Source: 2-02-FULL-55-14 sp964581115 (GTDB lineage Bacteria; Bacteroidota; Ignavibacteria; UBA10030). Taken from it: 64,000 bases of DNA. A program made the position numbers and the translations under genes. The DNA lies in contig CAZOMY010000006.1 in assembly GCA_964581115.1 (NCBI GenBank), positions 1 to 64,000 of the forward strand, given 5' to 3'. Positions 50,220 through 58,969 of the stretch are shown here, in pieces (position 1 is the first letter of the stretch; every line of letters starts with the position of its first letter). Under the pieces are notes generated by a model, which did no database searches, was not told the DNA's origin, and saw only the letters and a program-made list of their open reading frames with translations.

Positions 50220-51566
50220 ATGCGTTCCGTCTGCTTTGCGCTCATCGCCCTTGTCATCGTTGAACCTTCGTCGGCACAACCGCTGGCGTCGATCTCCAGG
50301 GACGACAGCCTGTTTCTGAGGATGCTGCAACGGGAGTCGTTCAAGTTCTTCTGGCATGAGGCCGATCCGTCCACCGGTCTCATCAAGGACCGATCGGCGG
50401 ACTGGTCGCCCAGCAGTATCGCCGCGGTCGGATTCGGCCTGACGTCGATCTGCATTGCCGTCGATAATGGCTGGCTTACACGCGCTGAAGCGCGGGACCG
50501 AGTGTTGACCACCGTGCGAACCTTCTGGAACGGACGGCAGGGTCCCGAACAGGAAGGAACGATCGGCTACAAGGGCTTCTTCTATCACTTCATCGACTTG
50601 AAGACAGGGAACCGCGTCTGGAACTGCGAACTGTCGACGGTCGATACAGGGCTGTTGCTCCTGGGGATGCTCGACGCGAAGGCCTACTTCAGCCTCGCTC
50701 ATCCTGACGAACGGGAGATCCGTTCCCTCGTGGATTCCATCTACCGACGCATTGACTGGGCTTGGGTCTCGCAACCCGACCCGTCGATCGGCAAGGTGGA
50801 TTCGACGATCGGCAACGGATGGTTTCCGGAACGGGGATTCATCCGATGGAGTTGGCAGGGCTATAACGAAGGGCTGTTCCTTTACATCCTGGCGCTCGGG
50901 AGCCCCGAGGGGGCTCTTCCGCGGCATTACTACGACGGATGGCTGAAGACCTACCGCACCGAGACGTGGTATGGGATGTCATTCTTTGCATTCCCGCCGC
51001 TGTTCGGCCATCACTACGGCCACTGCTGGATCGACTTCCGCAACATTCGGGATGCGAAGAACCGGGAGTCAGGATGGGACTACTTCGAGAACTCCCGTCG
51101 CGCGACGCTGGCGAATCGCGCCTACTGCGCGGAGAATCCACTCGGTCATAAGGGCTACAGCGACAGTCTCTGGGGGCTGACAGCGTGCGACGGACCCGAT
51201 CTGCCCCCGACGAAGGGGTATTTCGCCCGCGGAGCCCCCGATCCTGAGATCGATGATGGCACGATCGCTCCGACGGCGGCTGGAGGTTCGATACCGTTCA
51301 CGCCGCATGAATCCATCGTTGCTCTAAAGCACATGTACCGGCTCCTGTGCAGCGGCCACGACCGGCGACTGTGGGGACCCTATGGCATGCGCGATGCCTT
51401 CAACCTGAGCGTGAACTGGGTCGCTGCCGACTACCTGGGTATCGATCAGGGACCGATCGTCATCATGATCGAGAATTTCTTCACGCAGAGTGTCTGGAAG
51501 CGTTTCAGCGCCATCCGGGAAGTGCGGCGCGGACTGGAGCGGGCTGGTTATCGATCGGCGCCGTAA
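50220..51566 (+). CDS. GH144-type beta-1,2-glucanase (PF10091), first copy
   Basis: 448 residues with a signal peptide ending SSAQP. The catalytic domain is the glycoamylase-type (alpha/alpha)6 barrel assigned to GH144, whose members are endo-beta-1,2-glucanases or sophorose-releasing exo-enzymes. Hallmarks are FKFFWHEADPSTGLIKDRS, WNCELSTVDTGLLL, FPPLFGHHYGHCWIDFR, NSRRATLANRAYC, APTAAGGSIPFTP and IDQGPIVIMIEN. It has no C-terminal sorting domain and so probably stays in the periplasm. The GH94 gene ends 8 bases upstream. It is a tandem paralog of the next gene. Confidence 0.85.
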   Translation: MRSVCFALIALVIVEPSSAQPLASISRDDSLFLRMLQRESFKFFWHEADPSTGLIKDRSADWSPSSIAAVGFGLTSICIAVDNGWLTRAEARDRVLTTVRTFWNGRQGPEQEGTIGYKGFFYHFIDLKTGNRVWNCELSTVDTGLLLLGMLDAKAYFSLAHPDEREIRSLVDSIYRRIDWAWVSQPDPSIGKVDSTIGNGWFPERGFIRWSWQGYNEGLFLYILALGSPEGALPRHYYDGWLKTYRTETWYGMSFFAFPPLFGHHYGHCWIDFRNIRDAKNRESGWDYFENSRRATLANRAYCAENPLGHKGYSDSLWGLTACDGPDLPPTKGYFARGAPDPEIDDGTIAPTAAGGSIPFTPHESIVALKHMYRLLCSGHDRRLWGPYGMRDAFNLSVNWVAADYLGIDQGPIVIMIENFFTQSVWKRFSAIREVRRGLERAGYRSAP

Positions 51567-51594
51567 TGGCGCCCGCGCGGCAAGACTCGACGAG

Positions 51595-51617
51595 GCGCGG
51601 CTGAACGAAGGCCGCGC
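51595..51617 (+). terminator. Intercistronic stem-loop between the two GH144 genes
   Basis: GCGCGGC (51595-51601) pairs with GCCGCGC (51611-51617), and a G-U and an A-U pair can extend the stem. It lies 22 bases before the second GH144 start. It may be an attenuator or mRNA-stability element rather than an operon end. Confidence 0.35.
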
Positions 51618-51639
51618 TTCGCTGTTCTGAAAGGACACG

Positions 51640-53283
51640 ATGATGCTTCGACAGATGGTGCCGTTGCTACGAGGCCTGGCGTTGTCGGTGGGATATGTCG
51701 TGCTGAGCTGGATGCACGCCGATCTCTACGCGCAGCCGCTGGCCGCGATCAGCGCTGAAGACAGCACATTCTTGCGAATGGTGCAGCGTAAAGCGTTCGA
51801 TTTTTTCTGGATCGAGGCTAACCCTTCGAACGGTCTTATCCGAGACCGCAGTCAGAGCGGATCGCCGAGCAGCATCGCCTCGGTCGGATTCGGCCTGTCG
51901 AGCATCTGTGTCGCCTCCGACTACGGCTGGGTGAGCCGTGCCGCCGCGGCCGACCGGGTGCGGACGACCTTACGCACGTTCTGGAATGGACCGCAAGGCT
52001 ACGCGGCCCAAGGCATGATCGGGCGCCTCGGCTTCTTCTATCATTTCCTCAAGATGGACACGGCGGTGCGGGATTGGAACTGTGAGCTCTCGTCCATCGA
52101 TACAGCGCTATTGCTGGCCGGCATCATCCATGCACAGCAGTACTTCGACGGGACCGATCCGGTCGAACAGGAGGTCCGCGCTCTGGCCGATTCGATATAT
52201 CGGCGCGCCGACTTTGAGCGCTTCCGGAATTTCGGCACCACGCTGAACATGGGTTGGCATCCTGAGACCGGATGGCTCAACGCCTGGTGGGTCGGCTACA
52301 ACGAAGCAATGATCCTCTACATCCTCGGTCTTGGCTCGCCGACGCATCCGATCACGCCCGACCTGTGGGACAATTGGACGGGCGGCTATCATTTCGCGTC
52401 GTACTACGGCCAGACCTACGTCGTGTTCCCGCCGCTCTTCGGACATCAATACTCTCACTGTTGGGTCGACTTCCGAGGCATCCGTGACGCCAAGATGGCC
52501 TCGTACGGGCTGGACTATTTTGAGAACTCACGACGGGCGACCTTGGCGCAGCAGGCGTACTGTACGGCGAACCCGCTTGGACATGCCGCCTACAGCGACA
52601 GCATCTGGGGCATTACGGCCTGCGACGGACCATCGGTCCTGGGCGGCTACAAGGCACGCGGCGCGCCGCCGGCTGAGAACGACGACGGCACGCTGGCTCC
52701 GACCGCCGCCGGGGGATCGATCGCCTTCACGCCCGAAGCGTCTCTGCGTGCGCTGAAGACGATGTACCGACAATACTGCGCGGGTCCCGAAACGCGGCTG
52801 TGGGGACCGTATGGTTTTCGCGACGCGTTCAACCCGAAACTCGATTGGTTCGACCTTGACTACATCGGCATCGACCAGGGGCCGATCGTGCTGATGATCG
52901 AGAATCTCTTCACGCAGAAGGTCTGGTCAACCTTCATGTCGAGCCCGTACATCCAGACCGGATTGCAGCGTGCAGGATTCACCCCCGTCACGAATGCCCA
53001 CGACGAGGGCGCGGTGCCGGAGAGGTTCCGGCTGGAGCAGAACTATCCGAATCCATTCAATCCTCAAACCACGGTTCGCTTCGAGCTTTCGGAAGCAGCC
53101 GACGTGCGCCTCGAGGTGTTCGACCTGTTGGGCCGCAGCATCCGAACGATGGATCTCGGCCGCCGCAACCCGGGTTCGCATCTGGAATTTCTGAACGGTG
53201 CAGACATGACCTCGGGCGTGTACCTGTATCGATTGATCGCGGGCCGTTATCAAGCGACCCGGACAATGGTACTGGCGCGATGA
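51640..53283 (+). CDS. GH144-type beta-1,2-glucanase with T9SS sorting domain, second copy
   Basis: 547 residues. A signal peptide (ending DLYAQP) is followed by the same GH144 barrel as its neighbour (FDFFWIEANPSNGLIRDRS, WNCELSSIDTALLLAG, FPPLFGHQYSHCWVDFR, IDQGPIVLMIEN). An extra C-terminal domain starts near residue 464 (FRLEQNYPNPFNP) and ends RTMVLAR, which is a type IX sorting signal. It should therefore act outside the cell or on the surface, with the first copy acting in the periplasm. Its stop overlaps the ATG of the GH2 gene (ATGA). Confidence 0.88.
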   Translation: MMLRQMVPLLRGLALSVGYVVLSWMHADLYAQPLAAISAEDSTFLRMVQRKAFDFFWIEANPSNGLIRDRSQSGSPSSIASVGFGLSSICVASDYGWVSRAAAADRVRTTLRTFWNGPQGYAAQGMIGRLGFFYHFLKMDTAVRDWNCELSSIDTALLLAGIIHAQQYFDGTDPVEQEVRALADSIYRRADFERFRNFGTTLNMGWHPETGWLNAWWVGYNEAMILYILGLGSPTHPITPDLWDNWTGGYHFASYYGQTYVVFPPLFGHQYSHCWVDFRGIRDAKMASYGLDYFENSRRATLAQQAYCTANPLGHAAYSDSIWGITACDGPSVLGGYKARGAPPAENDDGTLAPTAAGGSIAFTPEASLRALKTMYRQYCAGPETRLWGPYGFRDAFNPKLDWFDLDYIGIDQGPIVLMIENLFTQKVWSTFMSSPYIQTGLQRAGFTPVTNAHDEGAVPERFRLEQNYPNPFNPQTTVRFELSEAADVRLEVFDLLGRSIRTMDLGRRNPGSHLEFLNGADMTSGVYLYRLIAGRYQATRTMVLAR

Positions 53284-55919
53284 ATCCTGTCAGCGTCTCG
53301 ATCGGGAGCGGCGGGCCTCGGACGACGATCGGGCTGACGGGCCGCTGGCAACTGGCCTTGTGCCACACCGAAGAGCCTCCGGCCACGTTCGACCATCAGA
53401 TCGACGTTCCCTCCGTCGTAGACTGTGCGGAACCAGGCCTCCATGGCCGACAGGCTCCATACTACTGGTACGCCCGCGATCTGCAGATCGAGCCACTGCC
53501 TCCCGATACCCAGATCTGGTTGCGCATCGAACAGGCGCAATTCGGCACGTCGGTGTGGGTTGACGACCGGTGGGCCGGATCGTCGGATGCCTGCATGACC
53601 TCTCAAGAGTACCGCATCGATCCGCTGTTTCGGAACGGTGAACACCGCTTGGCGGTTCGTGTCGGCGCGCGAACGACACTGCCTCCGGAAAGCGCCGCCG
53701 GCCGAGACCAAGAGAAGGAGGTTTACACCCCCGGCATCTGGGGCGATGTCTCGCTGATCCTGACCGGGCCTGCGCACCTCCGGGACATCCTCCTGTTGCC
53801 CGATCTGGCGGGTGCCAGTGTCACGGCAAAAGTGTGGGTGATCGATGCCGGACAGCCCGCCGATCGACTGCAGGTTCATGTCGCTGTCAACGACCCGGAT
53901 GGACGTCCAGCGTCGATGACCGCGCATGCCGTCCTTGTTCGTGACGAAGATGATTGCCGCTTTTTCGAGGTCCGCATCCCGTTGACGGCTCCTCGCGCAT
54001 GGTCGCCGGAGGATCCAGCCCTGTATACCGCCCATGTCTCGGTGTCCGTCGACGGCGTGCCTGCCGACGCCGGCGCTGTTCGATTCGGCATGCGCGACTT
54101 TCGCATCGTCGGACGCGAGTTCCATCTTAACGGCAGGCCGCGATATCTGCGCGGCGGCAATATCGCCTTTCATCGGTTCCTGTCGGACCCTGAGCGTCGA
54201 AAGCTCCCGTGGACGATGGAGTGGGTGCGGAGGCTGCTCATTGACATTCCGCTGGAACATCACTTCAACTTCTTTCGATTTCACCTTGGCCCTGCGTATC
54301 ATCGTTGGTACGACCTTGCCGATGAGCATGGCATGCTGCTCCAGGACGAGTGGCCGTTCTGGAACGCGACAGGGTCGAATGCTGCGATCGCGCGTGAGTT
54401 CCGTCAGTGGATCAAAGACCACGGGAACCATCCGAGCATTGTCATCTGGGATCCGCTGAACGAGTCGACGGACGACAGCTTGATCCACGATGTGGTCCCG
54501 TTACTGCGGGAGCTCGACCCGACGCGTCCGTGGGAAGCGGTCGATTTTGTCGAGCAGCATCCCTACATCTACTCCCTGGGAATGACCCTGAATCACCGTC
54601 CGTTCGGCTACGCGAAGGCTCTGCCCGAACTCGAACGATCCTGCGTTCCCGTTGTCGTCAACGAGTTCCTGTGGTGGTGGTTCGATGCTTCGTGGTCTCC
54701 GACCATCTTGATGAAGGAGGTTGTCGAACGCTGGTTGGGGCGAGGAGCGGATACGGGCGCGATCATCCGTCGGCAGGCCTATCTCGCGGAGGAATTGGTC
54801 GGCCTATTTCGCAGGATGCGATGCGCGGCCATCCAGCCGTTCGTCTATCTCAGCAACAATGAGGGGCCCACGGCACATTGGTTCGAAGGCCCCATCGGGG
54901 ATCTGCGTCCCAAACCGGTGCTCGCGGCGCTCAAGAATGCGTTCGCGCCCTTCGGCCTGAGCATCGACCATCCCGACCGACATCGGGAGACCAGCGAGGC
55001 GACCAGCCTGCTCGTTCACGTCTTCAACGACACCTCACAGGTACGGCACGGCGACGTGACGGCGAGCCTGCAGGCCGCCGACGGGAGCGAAGATGCCATG
55101 GATCCAGTGCCCGTGCGGGTGCCGCCCGGCGGTCGAGCGACGGTTCATCTGTCGTTGACGATGCCGGCAACCCCGGGGACGACGACCGTACGGTGCGAAT
55201 TAATGGAAGGGGTCCACGTCGTCGCCACCGCGCAGCGGGTCATCCATGTACTGGCAAGGCAGGCGCGGCGACCCGTACCCCTTCGGCCGGCGGTCATTCT
55301 CGACCCGGGGGGAGAGATCCTGGAGTTCCTCGAGCGGCAGGGGACGGACGTGAGGCCATGGGAGGGACCACCTTGGCCTGAAGAAGCTGTGTTCTTCGTC
55401 GGGAGTTTCGGCCTGGGACACCGTGCCTATCGAGATCGGATCGACGCAATCGGCAGCCGGGTGAATGATGGGGCCACGCTCGTTGTGCAGGAACCGGAAT
55501 TCCGCGTCGTCGAGCCGACAGAGTTACAGGTCCTCCCAGGTCTGCACCTTCATGTGTCGCGCCGAAACGACATCGACAAAGGCGGTTATGATTCGTACGT
55601 CTTTCCGGAAGACCCCGCTCATACTTTGTGGCGTGAGCTTCGACCGGAGCATTTTCAATGGTTCAACGGCGGGGTCGGCGGCGAGATCGTCTCTGAGTAC
55701 TCGGTGGAGCCTTCGCTTCCATCGGTGCGCTTGGCCTCATGCGGACTTGGATTGCGCGTCCCAGCCGTGTTCGAGGTGCCCGTGGGACGCGGGCGGGTTG
55801 TCGTGTCGCGGATCCAGGTTCGGGGGCGGTTGCGCCGCAGCGAACATTCGACGGACCCGTTCGCCCGGAGATACGACCCCGTCGCGGCGCAATATCTCCT
55901 CAATCTTCTTTCCTTGTGA
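53280..55919 (+). CDS. Glycoside hydrolase family 2 protein with C-terminal extension
   Basis: 879 residues, no signal peptide. It has a GH2 sugar-binding sandwich (about 15-165), an immunoglobulin-like domain (about 170-275) and a TIM barrel (about 280-570). The acid/base Glu395 lies in WDPLNESTD and the nucleophile Glu462 in VVVNEFLWWW, at normal GH2 spacing. After a further sandwich (about 580-665), the last 215 residues look like a glutamine-amidotransferase/ThuA-like alpha/beta domain (AVFFVGSFGLGHRAYRDRID). The substrate is unknown; beta-glucosidase, galactosidase or glucuronidase activity are all possible. It overlaps both neighbours by 4 bases and so is translationally coupled. Confidence 0.82.
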   Translation: MNPVSVSIGSGGPRTTIGLTGRWQLALCHTEEPPATFDHQIDVPSVVDCAEPGLHGRQAPYYWYARDLQIEPLPPDTQIWLRIEQAQFGTSVWVDDRWAGSSDACMTSQEYRIDPLFRNGEHRLAVRVGARTTLPPESAAGRDQEKEVYTPGIWGDVSLILTGPAHLRDILLLPDLAGASVTAKVWVIDAGQPADRLQVHVAVNDPDGRPASMTAHAVLVRDEDDCRFFEVRIPLTAPRAWSPEDPALYTAHVSVSVDGVPADAGAVRFGMRDFRIVGREFHLNGRPRYLRGGNIAFHRFLSDPERRKLPWTMEWVRRLLIDIPLEHHFNFFRFHLGPAYHRWYDLADEHGMLLQDEWPFWNATGSNAAIAREFRQWIKDHGNHPSIVIWDPLNESTDDSLIHDVVPLLRELDPTRPWEAVDFVEQHPYIYSLGMTLNHRPFGYAKALPELERSCVPVVVNEFLWWWFDASWSPTILMKEVVERWLGRGADTGAIIRRQAYLAEELVGLFRRMRCAAIQPFVYLSNNEGPTAHWFEGPIGDLRPKPVLAALKNAFAPFGLSIDHPDRHRETSEATSLLVHVFNDTSQVRHGDVTASLQAADGSEDAMDPVPVRVPPGGRATVHLSLTMPATPGTTTVRCELMEGVHVVATAQRVIHVLARQARRPVPLRPAVILDPGGEILEFLERQGTDVRPWEGPPWPEEAVFFVGSFGLGHRAYRDRIDAIGSRVNDGATLVVQEPEFRVVEPTELQVLPGLHLHVSRRNDIDKGGYDSYVFPEDPAHTLWRELRPEHFQWFNGGVGGEIVSEYSVEPSLPSVRLASCGLGLRVPAVFEVPVGRGRVVVSRIQVRGRLRRSEHSTDPFARRYDPVAAQYLLNLLSL

Positions 55920-57199
55920 ACGTGCGCCTGGCTCAACTGACCGTTGTCGCCGCTTTCTTGGGCCTTTCCTGCGTTTCGGAGGAAGGCGGGCCCGTCGTTG
56001 TGCGCTTCTGGGGGATGGGGAACGAGGGCGAAATGGTGCGAAAACTCATTCCGGAGTTCGAGCGGAGGCATCCGCAGATCCGCGTGGTGGTTCAGCAGAT
56101 ACCGTGGACCGCAGCCCATGAGAAGCTGTTGACCGCGTTCGCCGGCGAGTCGACGCCGGATGTCTGCCAACTGGGGAACACCTGGATCCCGGAGTTCGGT
56201 GTTCTGAACGCCCTGGAACCCCTCGACCAATGGGTCGCCGCATCGTCCGTCGTTCAACCCCACGACTACTTTGAAGGCGTCGTTCAGATGAATGTCCTCG
56301 ACTCGACGCTGCTCGGCATTCCGTGGTACGTCGACACGCGCGTTCTCTACTATCGCCGGGACCTTCTGGCCGAAGCCGGGGCCGATTCGGCGCCGGCGAC
56401 GTGGGACGGGATGCTTCGATTGTGCGACCGCATGAAGCGGCGGGCTGAGAAGGCTGGGCGCACCCACTTTCCCTTTTTCCTTCCGACCAATGAGTGGGTG
56501 CCGGCCATCATCCTCGGCACGCAGGCGGGCGGCTCGTTCCTGGCGGACGGCTCGACAAGAGGCAATTTCGGCGGTCCGGAATTCAGGCGCGCCTTTGAGT
56601 TGCTGGAGACGTTCTATCGCCGCGGCTATTCGCCTCCCGGGCAATCGCTCATCACCAACATGTACCACGCCTTCGACGACGGGTTGATCGCGATGTACAT
56701 CACCGGTCCGTGGAATATCGGCGAGTTCACCCGCCGGATCCCGGCGGACCGGCAGCACATTTGGATGACTGCTCCGCTGCCCTCCATGGACGACCGAACT
56801 CCGGGGGCCTCCTTGCCGCTCGGCACGAGCCTGGTGATGTTCCGCGGATCGAAGCACAAAGATGAAGCTTGGAAGCTGATCGAGTTCCTCGCCTCGACCG
56901 AACAATCCATCGAGTTCTATCGCATCACGGGCAATCTCCCTCCTCGGCGCTCTGCCTGGTCAGATACCTCACTCGCGAATAACCGCTACGTGCAGGCCTT
57001 TTACCGGCAGCTACAGCGCGTCGACCCGTTGCCGCCGGTTCCGGAATGGGAACAGATCGTCATCCGCCTTCAATCCTACGTGGAGTTCGTTGCCACCGGT
57101 GCGATGACCGTCGATGCGGCCGTACCCTCCTTTGACCATGACGTCGACCGGATGCTCGAAAAGCGACGGTGGCTGGCGTCGCAGGAGGGAAGGCCGTGA
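55916..57199 (+). CDS. Sugar ABC transporter substrate-binding lipoprotein
   Basis: 427 residues starting at GTG 55916, which overlaps the GH2 stop (GTGA). A short hydrophobic leader with a lipobox (FLGLSC) precedes the mature protein. The fold is the extracellular solute-binding protein family 1 (MalE/UgpB-like): VVVRFWGMGNEGEMVRKLIPEFERRHP at the start, GIPWYVDTRVLYYRRDLLAEAG in the middle, and MYITGPWNIGEF later. It would bind oligosaccharides in the periplasm for the two permeases that follow. A sophorooligosaccharide ligand is inferred from the neighbouring enzymes. Confidence 0.9.
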   Translation: MNVRLAQLTVVAAFLGLSCVSEEGGPVVVRFWGMGNEGEMVRKLIPEFERRHPQIRVVVQQIPWTAAHEKLLTAFAGESTPDVCQLGNTWIPEFGVLNALEPLDQWVAASSVVQPHDYFEGVVQMNVLDSTLLGIPWYVDTRVLYYRRDLLAEAGADSAPATWDGMLRLCDRMKRRAEKAGRTHFPFFLPTNEWVPAIILGTQAGGSFLADGSTRGNFGGPEFRRAFELLETFYRRGYSPPGQSLITNMYHAFDDGLIAMYITGPWNIGEFTRRIPADRQHIWMTAPLPSMDDRTPGASLPLGTSLVMFRGSKHKDEAWKLIEFLASTEQSIEFYRITGNLPPRRSAWSDTSLANNRYVQAFYRQLQRVDPLPPVPEWEQIVIRLQSYVEFVATGAMTVDAAVPSFDHDVDRMLEKRRWLASQEGRP

Positions 57200-58095
57200 G
57201 CTTGCGACTTCAGGACCGGCGGAAGCAGGCGATCGCCGCCTGGCTGTTTCTGGCCCCGGCGCTTGCCGTCCTGGCCGCGTTCTTTGTCCTTCCCGTGGCG
57301 GCCGCGTTTGTCATGAGTTTCACCGACTTCGACATCTACGGACTGGGTGACCTGTCGACGGTGCGATTCATCGGCATTGACAATTACGTGCGCATCCTCG
57401 ACACACCCCTGTTCTGGACGGCACTTTCGAATACCTTCTACTTCGTCGTCGTCGGCGCTCCGCTTTCGGTCGGCGTCTCTCTGGCGGTTGCGCTCATGGT
57501 GAATGCCAGAATGGCGCGGTTCAAAGGTGTCTTCCGTACGATCTACTTCCTGCCGGTGGTCACCAGCCTGGTGGCCGTCGCGATCGTATGGCGGTACCTC
57601 TACCATCCGGCTCATGGGCTTCTCAATCATGCTCTGGGCTGGCTTGGCATCGGTCCGGTGGATTGGCTCGGCGATCCGGCGGTGGCCATGCCGGCGATCA
57701 TTGTGCTGGCGGTCTGGAAGAACTTCGGCTACAACATGTTGATCTTCGTCGCCGGCCTGTCCAGCATTCCGGAGGATCTCTACGAAGCGGCCCACATCGA
57801 CGGCGCTTCGGGCTGGAGACAGTTCATTGACATCACCCTGCCCATGCTGACGCCGACCACGGTCTTCGTGGTCATGATCACGCTCATCGGCTACTTTCAG
57901 CTGTTCGCGGAGCCGTACGTCATGACACAAGGGGGGCCGCTGAACGCAACCCTGAGTGTCGTCCTCATGATGTACGAGCAGGGATTCCGCTGGTGGAACA
58001 TGGGATACGCGGCTGCGATCGCCTTCGTCCTGTTCGCCATCATCCTCTTCTTCACGGTCGTTCAGATGTTCGTCCAGCGGAAGGTCGAATCGTGA
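57196..58095 (+). CDS. Sugar ABC transporter permease (MalF-like)
   Basis: 299 residues from GTG 57196, overlapping the previous stop (GTGA), with GGAGGGAAGG upstream. It has six membrane segments and the permease EAA loop EAAHIDGASGWRQFIDITLP (near residues 200-219), which docks on an ABC ATPase. It belongs to the binding-protein-dependent sugar importers (CUT1 family). It pairs with the next gene product. Confidence 0.93.
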   Translation: MSLRLQDRRKQAIAAWLFLAPALAVLAAFFVLPVAAAFVMSFTDFDIYGLGDLSTVRFIGIDNYVRILDTPLFWTALSNTFYFVVVGAPLSVGVSLAVALMVNARMARFKGVFRTIYFLPVVTSLVAVAIVWRYLYHPAHGLLNHALGWLGIGPVDWLGDPAVAMPAIIVLAVWKNFGYNMLIFVAGLSSIPEDLYEAAHIDGASGWRQFIDITLPMLTPTTVFVVMITLIGYFQLFAEPYVMTQGGPLNATLSVVLMMYEQGFRWWNMGYAAAIAFVLFAIILFFTVVQMFVQRKVES

Positions 58096-58913
58096 GCCGG
58101 CCCGCTCATCGCGCACTTCTGCACACTGCACTGATGCTGGTTGCGCTTCTGACCATGACGCCGACGGTCTGGATGGTGGCGGCGTCATTCATGCAGTCCG
58201 GAGAGGCAAGCGGAACGCCGCCGCCGTTCCTGCCGGCGCGTCCGACCTTGGAGCACTATGCAGCGCTCACCGAGCGGATGCAGATGCCGACATACTTCTT
58301 CAACAGCTTGCTGATCGCGTCGGTCGTGACGTTGGTCTCGCTCGTCGTCAATTCGATGGCCGGATTCGCCTTTGCCAAATACCGCTTTGAAGGTCGGGAC
58401 CGGCTGTTCAGGGCTCTCTTGAGCGGGATGGTGGTGCCGGCGCAGGTGACGATGCTCCCGCTGTTCCTGATGATGAAGAAACTCGGTCTGGTGAATACCT
58501 ACCTCGGTGCCATGATCCCGGGGCTTGCCAGCATCTTCGGTATCTTCCTTCTCCGGCAGTTCGTCCGGTCGGTGCCCGACAGCCTGCTGGAGGCTGCCCG
58601 TATGGACGGCGCCGGCGAGTTCAGGATCTACCGCACGATCATCCTTCCGCTCTGCAAGCCCATCCTCCTGACGCTCGCCCTGTTCACCTTCATGGGCATG
58701 TGGAACGACTTTATGTGGCCCCTCATCATCATGACCGATGACGCTCGATACACCCTGCCCGTGGCGCTGGCCAACCTCATGGGCGAACACGTCTTGGACT
58801 TGGAGCTGATGATGGCCGGCTCGGTCATCACGGTCCTGCCTGTGGTCATCTTGTTTCTTGCCTTCCAACGCCACTACGTTCGCGGGATCATGCTCGGCGG
58901 CGTCAAGGAATGA
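58092..58913 (+). CDS. Sugar ABC transporter permease (MalG-like)
   Basis: 273 residues from GTG 58092, again overlapping the previous stop (GTGA). Six membrane segments and the EAA loop EAARMDGAGEFRIYRTIILP are visible, together with the conserved C-terminal region (GSVITVLPVVILFLAFQRHYVRGIMLGGVKE overall) of CUT1 permeases. No ATPase gene follows; a shared MsmK/UgpC-type ATPase encoded elsewhere must energise the importer. The stop codon overlaps an ATG at 58910. Confidence 0.93.
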   Translation: MSRPAHRALLHTALMLVALLTMTPTVWMVAASFMQSGEASGTPPPFLPARPTLEHYAALTERMQMPTYFFNSLLIASVVTLVSLVVNSMAGFAFAKYRFEGRDRLFRALLSGMVVPAQVTMLPLFLMMKKLGLVNTYLGAMIPGLASIFGIFLLRQFVRSVPDSLLEAARMDGAGEFRIYRTIILPLCKPILLTLALFTFMGMWNDFMWPLIIMTDDARYTLPVALANLMGEHVLDLELMMAGSVITVLPVVILFLAFQRHYVRGIMLGGVKE

Positions 58914-58969
58914 GGCTCTGTCCGGAGGATCCCTGTTTGCTTGATCCGATCACCCAACCTGAGTCCGCT

